The notes beneath the pieces were generated by a model that made no database searches, was not told the DNA's origin, and saw only the letters and a program-made list of their open reading frames with translations. 64,000 nt of DNA from Streptomyces indicus (GTDB taxonomy: Bacteria; Actinomycetota; Actinomycetes; Streptomycetales; Streptomycetaceae): the NCBI RefSeq assembly GCF_900100315.1, contig NZ_FNFF01000001.1:1116001-1180000 (forward strand). Reading direction: 5' to 3'. The translations under genes were made by a program, and so were the position numbers. Numbering within the stretch: the stretch's first letter is position 1; the number at the start of each line of letters is the position of its first letter. Below are positions 49,336 through 59,662 of the stretch, piece after piece.

Positions 49336-50817
49336 TCAGCGCTGGAGGGTCAGCAGGCCGGGGCGGTACGGCAGGAGGCCGTAGTCGGTGCCGTCCGAAC
49401 TCGGGCTGCGCCCCTGGTAGAGCAGCTGAAGGTTGCAGGGGTCGACAGTCATGGTCTGATCCGCGCTGGTGCGGAGCAGTTCGCCGTGGCTGATGTCGTC
49501 GGTCCAGGTCGCACCGCTGTTGGCCTTGCCCGCGAAGGGGTTGGCCTCCGTGGCGGCCTGCGGGGTCCAACTGCCGTTCAGGCTGGTGGCGGTGAAGGAG
49601 CGGAAGTAGCGCTTCTCGTCCGCGCCACGGGCCTCGACGAGCATCAGGTACTGGTTCCGGTCCTTGATCTTGTAGACCTGCGGGGCCTCGAAGAGGTTCT
49701 TCACCGTGTCGCTCATGATCGTCGTGTACGAGGATCCGAAGCTGCCGGGGAAGTTCCCGATCGGCATGCTCGCCCGGTAGATCTTGCCGTTGTCACCGGC
49801 GAAGAACAGGTACATGTTCGACCCGTCGGCGATCAGCGTCTGGTCGATGGGCCCGGTTCCGGAGTCGGAGATGTTGCCGGTGAACAGCGGCTGCTCCGCG
49901 GACCAGCCGTTCGGGTTGGTGGGATCGCTGGAGGTCCGGTACGTGAACTTGGCACTGCCCCACTGGTAGGCGAGCACCCAGATGTTCTTCGGCCGGAAGT
50001 AGAAGAGCGTCGGGGCGACGGCGTTGAACGGTGTCGCGTTCTGGCCGGCCGTGGCCATCTCCGGCCAGTTGGTGAAGGGAGTGAAGGCCATCGAGCCCCA
50101 CGCCTTGCCCGTCCCCGCGGCCCCGTGCGTCGTCGCGTAGACGAGCTGTCTGCCGTTGTACGGGGCGACGGTGAAGTCCTTCAGCGAGGCCCAGCCCGGG
50201 TTCGGCTGCGCCAGCGCACCCGTGGACGACCAGCGGTAGCTCGAAGGCAGGGCGCAGGTGCCGGGGTTGCCGCCGCCCACCTTGACCAGCTGCCACTGCT
50301 GATTGGCGCCGCCCCAGTCGTCGTACTGGACGATGTTCGCGCCGTCGGCGGTCGAAGCCCCCTGCACTTCAAGGGCCTTGTTGCTGTGGCGCGCGATGAG
50401 CCGCACGTATCCGTCCGGGCTGTCGGCGAGGCGCCACTGCTGGTTGGCGGCGTTCACGTCGGTCCACTGGTGGACCGCGGCGCCGTTGGCGGTGGAGGCG
50501 CCGCTGACGTCGAGCACCTTGCCGGAGTGGCGGGACTTGATCCGGAAGTAGCCGCCGCCGGAATCGACGAACTGCCACTGCTGCTGGGGCTGGTCGTTCC
50601 TGGCCCACTGGGTGATGCGGGCGCCGTCGCCGGTCGCCAGGTTGTAGACGTCGAGTGCCTTGCCGCTGCCGCGGTTGACCAGCACATACGAGGCGGTGGG
50701 GTCGACCGTCGCCGCACCGGCGGGCTGGGCGCCCAGGACGCCGGCCACGAGGAGCAGGGGCGCGAGGACGGCGAGCAGTCGTCTGAGGTGGAGCAGGGTG
50801 ATGGAGCGGAAACGCAT
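49336..50817 (-). CDS. Secreted GH62 alpha-L-arabinofuranosidase with N-terminal ricin-type lectin
   Basis: The 493-residue protein has a Sec leader ending near QPAGAA (residue 36), a ricin-type beta-trefoil (about 38-178, QxW repeats QQQWQF, NQQWRL and NQQWQL), then the GH62 five-bladed propeller (about 187-493). [13 protein letters not shown] holds the expected catalytic-base Asp and [11 protein letters not shown] the acid Glu, with [14 protein letters not shown] and [13 protein letters not shown] typical of GH62. It removes arabinose from arabinoxylan. AGGAG before ATG 50817 excludes a longer start. The lectin closely resembles that of the GH74 enzyme in this island. Confidence 0.95.
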   Translation of the reverse strand: MRFRSITLLHLRRLLAVLAPLLLVAGVLGAQPAGAATVDPTASYVLVNRGSGKALDVYNLATGDGARITQWARNDQPQQQWQFVDSGGGYFRIKSRHSGKVLDVSGASTANGAAVHQWTDVNAANQQWRLADSPDGYVRLIARHSNKALEVQGASTADGANIVQYDDWGGANQQWQLVKVGGGNPGTCALPSSYRWSSTGALAQPNPGWASLKDFTVAPYNGRQLVYATTHGAAGTGKAWGSMAFTPFTNWPEMATAGQNATPFNAVAPTLFYFRPKNIWVLAYQWGSAKFTYRTSSDPTNPNGWSAEQPLFTGNISDSGTGPIDQTLIADGSNMYLFFAGDNGKIYRASMPIGNFPGSFGSSYTTIMSDTVKNLFEAPQVYKIKDRNQYLMLVEARGADEKRYFRSFTATSLNGSWTPQAATEANPFAGKANSGATWTDDISHGELLRTSADQTMTVDPCNLQLLYQGRSPSSDGTDYGLLPYRPGLLTLQR

Positions 50818-52562
<1,745 letters not shown>

Positions 52563-52567
52563 TCCAG

Positions 52568-52609
52568 CCTGCCCGGCCCGGTCTGGAGGAGCGCTCCGGG
52601 CCGGGCAGG
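52568..52609 (+). terminator. Terminator after the xylanase gene
   Basis: A perfect 14-bp stem (52568-52581 with 52596-52609) closes a 14-base loop, starting 5 bases after the xylanase stop. Confidence 0.85.
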
Positions 52610-52688
52610 TGACACCCTTGCGCGTCCGGATGGGCGGGCGACACCCCGGGCGCACCCGCGACCCCGGGGCGTCGCCCGCCCGTCCTGA

Positions 52689-54080
52689 TCAGCCGAGGTA
52701 CTGGCTGGTCCCCCGCGCCAGATAGGCGCCGTGTCCGGCCCGGCCCACGAACTCCCGCTTGTCGATGACGAGTTCACCGCGCGAAAGGACCGTCTCCACC
52801 TGCCCGGTCACGCGCTTGCCCTCATACGCCGAGTAGTCCACGTTCATGTGGTGCGTCTCGGCGGACATCACCTGCTCCGCGTGCGGGTCGTAGATCACCA
52901 CGTCCGCGTCCGCGCCCGGGGCGATCGTGCCCTTCTTGCCGTAGAGGCCGAACATCCGGGCCGGGGTGGCGCAGGCGATCTCGATCCAGCGGCGGCGGGT
53001 GATGCGGCCCTCGACGACCGCCTGGTGGAGGAGGTCCATGCGGTTCTCGACGCCCGGCATGCCGTTGGGGATCTTCGAGAAGTCGCCGCGGCCCAGCTCC
53101 TTCTGGCCCACGAAGCAGAACGGGCAGTGGTCGGTGGAGACCACCTGGAGGTCGTCGGTGCGCAGGCCCCGCCACAGGGCGGCCTGATGTTCCTTCGGGC
53201 GCAAGGGAGTTGAGCAGACGTACTTCGCGCCCTCGAAGTCCGGCTCGGCGAGGTTGTCCGTGGAGAGGAAGAGGTACTGCGGGCAGGTCTCGCCGAAGAC
53301 CGGGAGGCCCTCGTCCCGGGCGCGGGCCAGCTCCGCGACCGCCTGCTCGGCCGAGACGTGCACGACGTAGAGCGGGGCGCCGGTCACCTGGGCCAGTTTG
53401 ATGGCGCGGTGGGTCGCCTCGGCTTCGAGCAGGGCCTTGCGCACCTCCCCGTGGTAGCGGGGGTCCGTCTCGCCGCGCTGGAGGGCCTGTTCGACCAGGA
53501 CGTCGATCGCGATGCCGTTCTCCGCGTGCATCATGATCATGCCGCCGTTGGCCGCGGCGCGCTGCATCGCCCGCAGGATCTGTCCGTCGTCGCTGTAGAA
53601 GACGCCGGGGTAGGCCATGAACAGCTTGAAGCTGCTGACGCCCTCCTCGACCAGGAGGTCCATCTCCTTCAGGGACCGCTCGGTGACATCCGACATGATC
53701 ATGTGGAAGCCGTAGTCGATCGCGCACCGGCCGTCCGCCTTCGCGTGCCACGCGTCGAGGCCGGCGCGCAGCGACTGCCCCTTCGACTGCACGGCGAAGT
53801 CCACGATCGTGGTCGTACCGCCCCAGGCCGCCGCCTGCGTGCCCGTCTCGAACGTGTCCGAGGCGAAGGTGCCGCCGAACGGCAGCTCCATGTGCGTGTG
53901 GACGTCGACGCCGCCCGGGATCACGAACTTCTGGGCTGCGTCGATCACGCGGTCGGCCGTCCACCCGTGCGTGCCCGGCGTGCCGAGCGCGGCGATCCGG
54001 CCGCCCTCGATCAGCACGTCGGCGTGGATCTCGTCGGCAGCCGTGATGACGAGGCCACCAGTGATCAGCGTGCGGGTCAT
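52689..54080 (-). CDS. hydA: Dihydropyrimidinase (D-hydantoinase family)
   Basis: The 463-residue amidohydrolase has metal ligands in DVHTH (His61, His63), the bridging carbamylated Lys152 in FKLFMAYPG, the HAENG and HVSAE histidines, and STDHCPF with the catalytic Asp region. It hydrolyses dihydrouracil or dihydrothymine to N-carbamoyl-beta-amino acids, the second step of reductive pyrimidine breakdown. GGAGG lies 8 bases before ATG 54080. The gene is divergent from the nucleobase permease and separated from it by a gap with a strong operator. Beta-ureidopropionase, the next enzyme, is encoded at 60955-61797. Confidence 0.95.
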   Translation of the reverse strand: MTRTLITGGLVITAADEIHADVLIEGGRIAALGTPGTHGWTADRVIDAAQKFVIPGGVDVHTHMELPFGGTFASDTFETGTQAAAWGGTTTIVDFAVQSKGQSLRAGLDAWHAKADGRCAIDYGFHMIMSDVTERSLKEMDLLVEEGVSSFKLFMAYPGVFYSDDGQILRAMQRAAANGGMIMMHAENGIAIDVLVEQALQRGETDPRYHGEVRKALLEAEATHRAIKLAQVTGAPLYVVHVSAEQAVAELARARDEGLPVFGETCPQYLFLSTDNLAEPDFEGAKYVCSTPLRPKEHQAALWRGLRTDDLQVVSTDHCPFCFVGQKELGRGDFSKIPNGMPGVENRMDLLHQAVVEGRITRRRWIEIACATPARMFGLYGKKGTIAPGADADVVIYDPHAEQVMSAETHHMNVDYSAYEGKRVTGQVETVLSRGELVIDKREFVGRAGHGAYLARGTSQYLG

Positions 54081-54259
54081 CGTTCGCACCTCCTCAACCG
54101 CGGGTGGCACACCCCGGTTCGGTCGTCGGGTCGGGTGTCGGGGTTCTTTCCAGGTCAGGTCGCCGGTGAACCCGCCGGCCCGCAGGTCGGCAGGCGTCGA
54201 TCCCCCGACCCTCTCTCGCGCGCGGGCCGCTGCCAAGAGGGCCCGCCGCGCGGGACCCC

Positions 54260-54288
54260 TTGACGGCCCACCCACACCCTCGGATACT
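54260..54288 (+). promoter_or_regulatory. Predicted promoter of the permease/deaminase operon
   Basis: TTGACG (54260-54265) and GATACT (54283-54288) are 17 bp apart. The expected start point falls at the beginning of the twin palindromes at 54292-54321, so a bound regulator would block initiation. Confidence 0.55.
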
Positions 54289-54291
54289 GAC

Positions 54292-54321
54292 GGCCAAATC
54301 GATTTGGCCAAATCGATTTGG
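54292..54321. promoter_or_regulatory. Two contiguous CCAAATCGATTTGG palindromes
   Basis: The 14-bp perfect palindrome CCAAATCGATTTGG occurs at 54294-54307 and again at 54308-54321 with no gap. The first extends to an 18-bp palindrome with flanking GG/CC. A central CG flanked by AAAT/ATTT is LacI-like, and a LacI gene lies in the same cluster at 58378-59442. The rest of the 309-base gap shows only a GC-rich imperfect hairpin around 54210-54255. Confidence 0.85.
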
Positions 54322-54389
54322 CTCTCCGCTCCAGGGCCGGATCGAAGTGGACATCCGAGCGTGCCGAGACTCCCGAGAGGAGCCCGAAC

Positions 54390-56039
54390 GTGTCCCGACC
54401 ACGCCAGTCCCCGCCCGGTACGGAAGCCCGGTCCAGTGCCGGAGCCATGCCCAGCGCCGAGACCCACTCCAACACCGAAGCTCTGCCCAGCGCCGAGGCC
54501 AAGCCCGGTGCGGAGGCCCGGCCCGGTACCGAGGCCCAGCCCGACGCCGAAGTGCTCCCCGGCACGGAAACTCTCTCCGGTACGGAGCAGGTCGCAGTAC
54601 CCGCGCCCCGCGCCGCCGAAGTCCCCCCGCCCATGGACGCCGAGCCACCACCCGAGGCCGGGGCAGGGGCAGGGTCCGGGTCCGGAACCGAGGCCGGGGC
54701 GCAACGTCAACTCCCCCACCCCGTAGACGAATCCCGCCCCCGCGGGCGGATCCTGCTCTTCGGGATCCAGCACGTCCTCGTCATGGCGGCCACGCCCATC
54801 TCGGCCATCTTCCTGATGAGCGCCACGCTCCGGCTCGACCCCGAGCTGACGGTCGGGCTGCTCTCCGCGGCCTTCGTGCTCTCCGGCGTCGGCTCGCTCG
54901 TCCAGTCGCTCGGGCCCTGGAAGTTCGGGCCGCGGCTGCCGTTCGTGATGCTGCCGGGCGGTGCGCCGCTCATCCTCTTCCTCGCCATCGCCGAGCAGCA
55001 CGGCCTGCCCACGGCCACCGGCGCGGTGGTCCTGACCGCGGTGTTCTACTTCGTCGTGCTGCCGGTGTTCTCGCGGCTCCTGGCCTTCTTCCCCGCCCTG
55101 GTGATCGGCACGATGATCGTCATCGTGGGCGTGAACCTGGTGAAGGTCGGCGCGACCCTCGTCACCGGGCGGCCCGGCGAGCCCGGCTTCGCCGACCCGG
55201 GCAACCTCGGTCTCGGCATGGCGACGATCGGCTTCACCGTCGCGTTCTATCTGCTGTTCAGCGGCATCCTGCGGCAACTCGCGGTGATGCTCGGCCTGTT
55301 GGCGGGCACCGCGCTCGCCGCCGTGCTCGGCGGCATCGACTTCGGCGCCGCCGGGGCGGACGGTCTGCTGAGCGTGCCGCAGCCGATGCCGTTCGGTTCA
55401 CCGCAGTTCAACCTCGTGGCCGCGCTGCCGCTGATGCTCTACAGCCTGGCGTCCATGGCGGAGGCCACCGGCCAGACCGTGATCAACGCCGAGGCCGTGG
55501 GCAAGGAGATCGACCGGCGCACGGCCGTGCCCAAGACCATCCGCGGAGATGCGCTCACCTCGCTCGCCGGCGGCTTCTTCGGGCTGCCGCTCATGGTGAC
55601 CAGCGGCGAGAACATCGGCATCGTCCGGGTCACCGGCGTCCGCAGCCGGTACGTGACCGCCGCGGCCGGTGTGGTGCTCATCGCGATCGGCTTCCTCGCC
55701 CCCGTGACCCACGCGATCAGCGTGATCCCGTCGGCGGTGGTCGGCGGCACCGCGATGGTGGTGTTCGCGGTGATCACCGTGCTCGGGGTGCAGATGCTCG
55801 GCCGTTCCGACCTCGACCGGCACACCAGCACGTTCATCTGCGCGGTCGCGCTGGCCCTCGGTCTGCTGCCGATCCTCGTCCCGGGGGTGTACGGCGGCTT
55901 CCCGCCGAACCTCCGCATCCTCCTCGAAAGCGGAGTCGCGGTCGGCGCGTTCGTCGCCGCCGTCCTCAACGTCCTCTTCCACCACGTCAGGCCCGGCGTC
56001 GTCGCCCGCCTGACCCGCCCCCGTACCGAAAGCGACTGA
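54390..56039 (+). CDS. NCS2-family nucleobase permease with repetitive N-terminal tail
   Basis: The 549-residue protein has about 12-14 membrane segments from ILLFGIQHVLVMAATPISAI onward. SMAEATGQTVINAEAVGKEI and GGFFGLPLMVTSGENIGIVR are the conserved transport motifs of xanthine/uracil permeases. Residues 1-115 are a soluble Glu/Pro/Ala/Ser/Thr-rich tail built of about nine imperfect hexapeptides of the form xxPxxE. GTG 54390 is chosen because GAGAGGAG lies 7 bases upstream; earlier ATGs would overlap the operator. It should import uracil or a purine base. It overlaps the amidohydrolase start (TGATG). Confidence 0.9.
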   Translation: MSRPRQSPPGTEARSSAGAMPSAETHSNTEALPSAEAKPGAEARPGTEAQPDAEVLPGTETLSGTEQVAVPAPRAAEVPPPMDAEPPPEAGAGAGSGSGTEAGAQRQLPHPVDESRPRGRILLFGIQHVLVMAATPISAIFLMSATLRLDPELTVGLLSAAFVLSGVGSLVQSLGPWKFGPRLPFVMLPGGAPLILFLAIAEQHGLPTATGAVVLTAVFYFVVLPVFSRLLAFFPALVIGTMIVIVGVNLVKVGATLVTGRPGEPGFADPGNLGLGMATIGFTVAFYLLFSGILRQLAVMLGLLAGTALAAVLGGIDFGAAGADGLLSVPQPMPFGSPQFNLVAALPLMLYSLASMAEATGQTVINAEAVGKEIDRRTAVPKTIRGDALTSLAGGFFGLPLMVTSGENIGIVRVTGVRSRYVTAAAGVVLIAIGFLAPVTHAISVIPSAVVGGTAMVVFAVITVLGVQMLGRSDLDRHTSTFICAVALALGLLPILVPGVYGGFPPNLRILLESGVAVGAFVAAVLNVLFHHVRPGVVARLTRPRTESD

Positions 56040-57610
56040 TGAACCAGCGCACCGACGCTCCCCCGGCCGGCCCTGAGCCCGTGGACAACCTCGAACGCCC
56101 GGACCGCCCGGACCGCCCGGACGACCCGCGCCACCCCGGAACCCCCGCCGCTCCCGATCGGCTCCGTTCCCAACTCCTCGACACCACCGGCCCGTTGCTC
56201 CTCGCCCCCGACGCCGTCCTGCTGCCGGAGGGGCCGGCCGACGGGTACGGCGTGGTGGTGGACGGCGGTGTCTTCCGTGCCGTCGGTCCCCTCGCGGAGC
56301 TGCGGCGCACCCACCCCGGCCTCGCCCCGGTCCGCCTGGCCGGCCACCTCCTGATGCCGGGCTTCGTGGACGCCCACCACCACCTCACCCAGAGCTTCGG
56401 TTCCGCGCTGGCCTTCGGTGAGCCCTCGGAGATCTTCCGCCGCGTGTGGGTGCCCCTGGAGAACGCGCTCGACGAGGAATCGGCGTACGTGGCCGCCAAG
56501 TTGGCGGCGCTGGAAGCCCTGCGCGGCGGTTTCACCACGGTCGCCGACGCCGGCACGCGCGCGCCGGTCGACGTGGACGTGATCGCTTCGGCGGCCCGGG
56601 ACGCGGGCCTGCGGTGCGTGCTCGGGCTCGTCTGCAACGACGCCCCCGCGGAGGACCCGGCCCGCACATCCGCCGCTCCCGTGGCCGAGGCGACTCCCGG
56701 AGGCTCCACCGTCGCCGAGCGTGCCGAGAAGCACCTCGCCCGGTACGCCGGCGACCCGCTCGTCCACCCCTCCCTCGCGATCTCCATCCCCGAGGCGGCC
56801 ACCGAGCGGACTCTGCGGCACACCGCACGTCTGGCCGCCGAGGCCGGTGCCGTGGTGCAGATCCACGTGAACGAGCACCTCGCGGGCGTCGAGCGCTCCC
56901 TCGTACGCCACGGTCTGCGCCCGCTGGAACACCTGCACCGGATCGGCGCACTCGGCCCTCAACTCCTGGCCGCGCACGCCACGTTGCTCACGCCGCGCGA
57001 GCTGACCCTGCTCGCCGACACCGGGACCGCCGTCAGTTACAACCCGGTCGCCAGCGCCTGGAAGGGCAACGCGGTCGCGCCCGCCGTCGCCCTGGCCGAG
57101 CGCGGCATCCGCTTCGGGCTCGGCACCGACGGCACCCGCGGCGACGGGTTCCGGCTCGCCGACGCCGCGGAGTTCGCCCAGCGGCTCGCGTACGGACTCG
57201 CCACCGGCGACTCGTCCTGCGGCGCCGGCTGGACCTGGCTCGAACAGGCCACGCGGGGCGGCGCCGACGCCCTGGGACTCGGCGCCCGCACCGGCACGAT
57301 CGCCGCGGGGCGCGCCGCCGACTTCCTGCTCGTGGACACCGAGACCCCGGAACTCGCGCTCTCCTGGGACCTGCCCTGGGAGCTGGTGCGGCGCGGCAAC
57401 CGCGACCAGATCAGCGCGGTGTTCGTCGGCGGGCGGCTGCGCCTGTGGCAGGGCGCACCGGTCGGCTGGGACGGCCGCGCGTTGGTGCGCAGAGCCGGCG
57501 AACTGGCCCGCACCGTAAGGGAAAGGGCCGAGGTGAGACGCGCCCATCCCACCTCCACGACGGCCCGCGCGCGGGCCCTGACGGCACCGGGACGGAGTGC
57601 GGAGCGGTGA
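56039..57610 (+). CDS. Amidohydrolase of the 8-oxoguanine deaminase/chlorohydrolase group
   Basis: The 523-residue protein has a 45-residue Pro/Asp/Arg-rich head, then the metal-dependent amidohydrolase barrel. FVDAHHHLTQSFGSALAFGE carries the HxH pair (with an extra His), HVNEHLAG and AAHATLLTP supply the other ligands, and GTDGTRGD the Asp. The W-Q-type region LTQSFG is what I associate with 8-oxoguanine or isocytosine deaminases rather than urease-type hydrolases. It should deaminate a purine or pyrimidine ring imported by the permease. Its start overlaps the permease stop and its stop overlaps the exporter GTG. Confidence 0.82.
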   Translation: MNQRTDAPPAGPEPVDNLERPDRPDRPDDPRHPGTPAAPDRLRSQLLDTTGPLLLAPDAVLLPEGPADGYGVVVDGGVFRAVGPLAELRRTHPGLAPVRLAGHLLMPGFVDAHHHLTQSFGSALAFGEPSEIFRRVWVPLENALDEESAYVAAKLAALEALRGGFTTVADAGTRAPVDVDVIASAARDAGLRCVLGLVCNDAPAEDPARTSAAPVAEATPGGSTVAERAEKHLARYAGDPLVHPSLAISIPEAATERTLRHTARLAAEAGAVVQIHVNEHLAGVERSLVRHGLRPLEHLHRIGALGPQLLAAHATLLTPRELTLLADTGTAVSYNPVASAWKGNAVAPAVALAERGIRFGLGTDGTRGDGFRLADAAEFAQRLAYGLATGDSSCGAGWTWLEQATRGGADALGLGARTGTIAAGRAADFLLVDTETPELALSWDLPWELVRRGNRDQISAVFVGGRLRLWQGAPVGWDGRALVRRAGELARTVRERAEVRRAHPTSTTARARALTAPGRSAER

Positions 57611-58317
57611 CCGTCACAACCCTCGTGGTGCTCGCCCTCACGGTGGCCGCCGCCTCGTTCGTCCAGGGCAGCAGCGGGCTCGGCTTCGCGCTGATCGTGG
57701 CACCCGTGGCCGGGATCCTCGATCCCGGCCTGCTCCCGGTGTTCGTCCTCGCATCGATGATCCCGCTCAACGTGTACGTGGCATGGCGCGAGCGGGACGC
57801 GCTCGATCTGCGCGGGGCCGGCTGGATCACGGTGGCGCGCATCGCCGCCACTCCCGGCGGGCTGGCGCTGCTCTGGCTGATCCCCGACCGCAGTCTCGGG
57901 CTCTTCGTGGGCCTCGCGACGGTGCTCGCGGCGGTGGTGAGCCTGCTCGCTCCGGCGTTCGCGCCCGGGCGTTCCGCGTACGTGGCGGCGGGTGCGGTCA
58001 CCGGCCTGACGGAGACCGCGACGGGAGTGGGCGGCCCTCCGCTGGCCCTCGTCTACCAGCACCGGCCGCCCGCCGAACTGCGCGCGACGGTCGCCCTGTG
58101 CTTCCTCGTCGGTGAACTCGCGTCCCTGCTGCTGCTGTTCGCCACCGGTGAGGGCCATGCGGCCGACCTCGGCTGGGCGCTCGCGCTGCTGCCCGCGATC
58201 GCGGTGGGCGCGTGGCTGAGCCGCCTGGTGCACCACCGCTTCGACGCACGCAGGATGCGCCTGTTCGTGCTCGTCTTCGCGCTGGTCTCGGGGGCCGTGT
58301 TGATGCTGGGCCTGTAA
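57607..58317 (+). CDS. TauE/SafE-family (TSUP) membrane transporter
   Basis: The 236-residue membrane protein has seven to eight hydrophobic segments (LVVLALTVAAASFVQGSSGL, GLLPVFVLASMIPLNVYVAW) and the TSUP repeat around GAVTGLTETATGVGGPPLAL. TSUP proteins export or import sulfite, sulfoacetate and other small organic anions. In this operon it may export a product of nucleobase breakdown, for example a carboxylate such as malonate semialdehyde-derived acid; that is a guess. GTG 57607 overlaps the preceding stop (GTGA). Confidence 0.88.
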   Translation: MTVTTLVVLALTVAAASFVQGSSGLGFALIVAPVAGILDPGLLPVFVLASMIPLNVYVAWRERDALDLRGAGWITVARIAATPGGLALLWLIPDRSLGLFVGLATVLAAVVSLLAPAFAPGRSAYVAAGAVTGLTETATGVGGPPLALVYQHRPPAELRATVALCFLVGELASLLLLFATGEGHAADLGWALALLPAIAVGAWLSRLVHHRFDARRMRLFVLVFALVSGAVLMLGL

Positions 58318-58340
58318 CCGGCCGCGTGCGCGCAGGAGTT

Positions 58341-58375
58341 GGGAGGGCCGGTCCCGGTCGGGCGCCGGCCCTCCC
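58341..58375. terminator. Bidirectional terminator between TSUP and LacI genes
   Basis: An 11-bp perfect stem (GGGAGGGCCGG at 58341-58351 with its complement at 58365-58375) closes a 13-base loop between convergent genes. Confidence 0.8.
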
Positions 58376-58377
58376 CG

Positions 58378-59442
58378 TCAATTGCCGGGCTGCGAGGGCT
58401 TGTTCCGTACCGACGAAGCCCTGACGACCACCCGGGGCGCCGGCGCCGTGGCCGTTCGTGCGGCCTCCGCGTCGCCGCGCAGGCGGGCGAGCAGCAGTTC
58501 CACGGCATCCGCCGCCGCCCGGTCCAGGTGCAGGTCCACGGCGGTCAGCGGCGGTTCGCAGGTGCGGGCGCGCAGCCCGTCGTAGCGCGTGACGACCAGG
58601 ACGTCGTCCGGGACGGCGCGTCCGCTGTCCTTGATCGCCCGGACCGCGCCGACGGCGAACACGTCCACCAGGGCGCAGACCGCGTCGATGCCGGGGTGTT
58701 CGGCGAGCAGCTGCGCGCAGGCCGCGTAACCGGCCTCCTCGCCGCCCGCCTCGGGCGCCGTACGGACGAGCGGCGTCCACCCCTCTGCCGCGGCGGTGCG
58801 TTCGTAGGCCTCCCGCGCGTCCACCGACGAGTGCCGCGCGCCGGAGCCGATGATCAGCGCGGGCTGCCGCGCGCTCTGCTCCTTCAGGTGGGACAGGAGC
58901 AGGTCCGTGACGAGGGCGCCGCGCAGGTCCACGTAAGGCGCGTCCTCCTCCGGCGCCACGGGACGGCCGAGCGTGACGTACGGCAGGCCGCGCTCCTTGA
59001 GCCGGGCCGTGGCCGCGTCGTCCACGTCGGGCTCGACGACGATGGCGCCGTCGATGTCCACGGAGTACAGCGCCGATCCGGACGCCTCCACCGGGGGCAC
59101 GAGCACGAGGGCGTAGTCGTGGGCGAGGGCGCTCTCGGCGGCAGCGGCGGCCACCTCCATGTAGAAGCCGAGCCGCGACGGTCCGCCGGCCACGGAGAAG
59201 GGCATCGACGAGGCCAGCGCGATGGCCTTGGCCTGCCCCCGACGCAGGCGCTGCGCACGCAGGTTCGGCCGGTAGCCGAGGTCGGCGGCGACCTGCTTGA
59301 TGCGCTCCCTGGTACGGGGGTCCACCTTGCCGAGCCCGTTCAGCGCGTGCGAGACCGTCGTACGCGACACTCCGGCGACCCGGGCGACATCGGCGATCGT
59401 CGGCGGCCGCGTACCGGACGTACCGGAACCGGAAGGTGACAT
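58378..59442 (-). CDS. LacI-family regulator within the pyrimidine-catabolism cluster
   Basis: The 354-residue protein has the LacI helix-turn-helix (ADVARVAGVSRTTVSHALNG, about residues 18-37), the hinge VAADLGYRPNLRAQRLRRGQ and a diverged sensor domain (VCALVDVFAVGAVRAIKDSG, and VVTRYDGLRARTCEPPLTAV in place of VVGFDD). The divergence suggests a non-sugar ligand. MSPSGSG at 59442 is the start; GAGGAG lies about 11 bases upstream. It reads from the same strand as the aminotransferase and ureidopropionase genes, downstream of a hexanucleotide repeat. Its likely site is the LacI-like twin palindrome at 54292-54321. Confidence 0.92.
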   Translation of the reverse strand: MSPSGSGTSGTRPPTIADVARVAGVSRTTVSHALNGLGKVDPRTRERIKQVAADLGYRPNLRAQRLRRGQAKAIALASSMPFSVAGGPSRLGFYMEVAAAAAESALAHDYALVLVPPVEASGSALYSVDIDGAIVVEPDVDDAATARLKERGLPYVTLGRPVAPEEDAPYVDLRGALVTDLLLSHLKEQSARQPALIIGSGARHSSVDAREAYERTAAAEGWTPLVRTAPEAGGEEAGYAACAQLLAEHPGIDAVCALVDVFAVGAVRAIKDSGRAVPDDVLVVTRYDGLRARTCEPPLTAVDLHLDRAAADAVELLLARLRGDAEAARTATAPAPRVVVRASSVRNKPSQPGN

Positions 59443-59596
59443 CTGGGCGCGGACTCCTCGCGTGCGGACGGCGGACGACGACCCTATCCTCGCCCACCGG
59501 ACACAGGCGATCCCCATCGACCGGGCAGCCGCCGCCTCATCGGCCGGGCCCGGCGCCCGGAGCACCACGCGGCACTCCACGCCCCGGGCCCGCCCG

Positions 59597-59653
59597 CAGC
59601 TACAGCTACAGCTACAGCTACAGCTACAGCTACAGCTACAGCTACAGCTACAG
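59597..59653. repeat. (CAGCTA) hexanucleotide microsatellite, about 9.5 uninterrupted copies
   Basis: Perfect CAGCTA units run from 59597 to 59653, ending in CAGCC. The array starts 10 bases downstream of the aminotransferase stop and 155 bases upstream of the LacI start, in the transcript direction of both. At 50% GC it stands out sharply in this window. Confidence 0.97.
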
Positions 59654-59662
59654 CCACGCGTC

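Noticed and set aside
59597-59653. The CAGCTA run as part of a coding sequence (Ser-Tyr or Gln-Leu repeats)
   Set aside because: The frames through it have no domain, no ribosome site, and overlap the LacI and aminotransferase genes. It is intergenic between well-supported genes.
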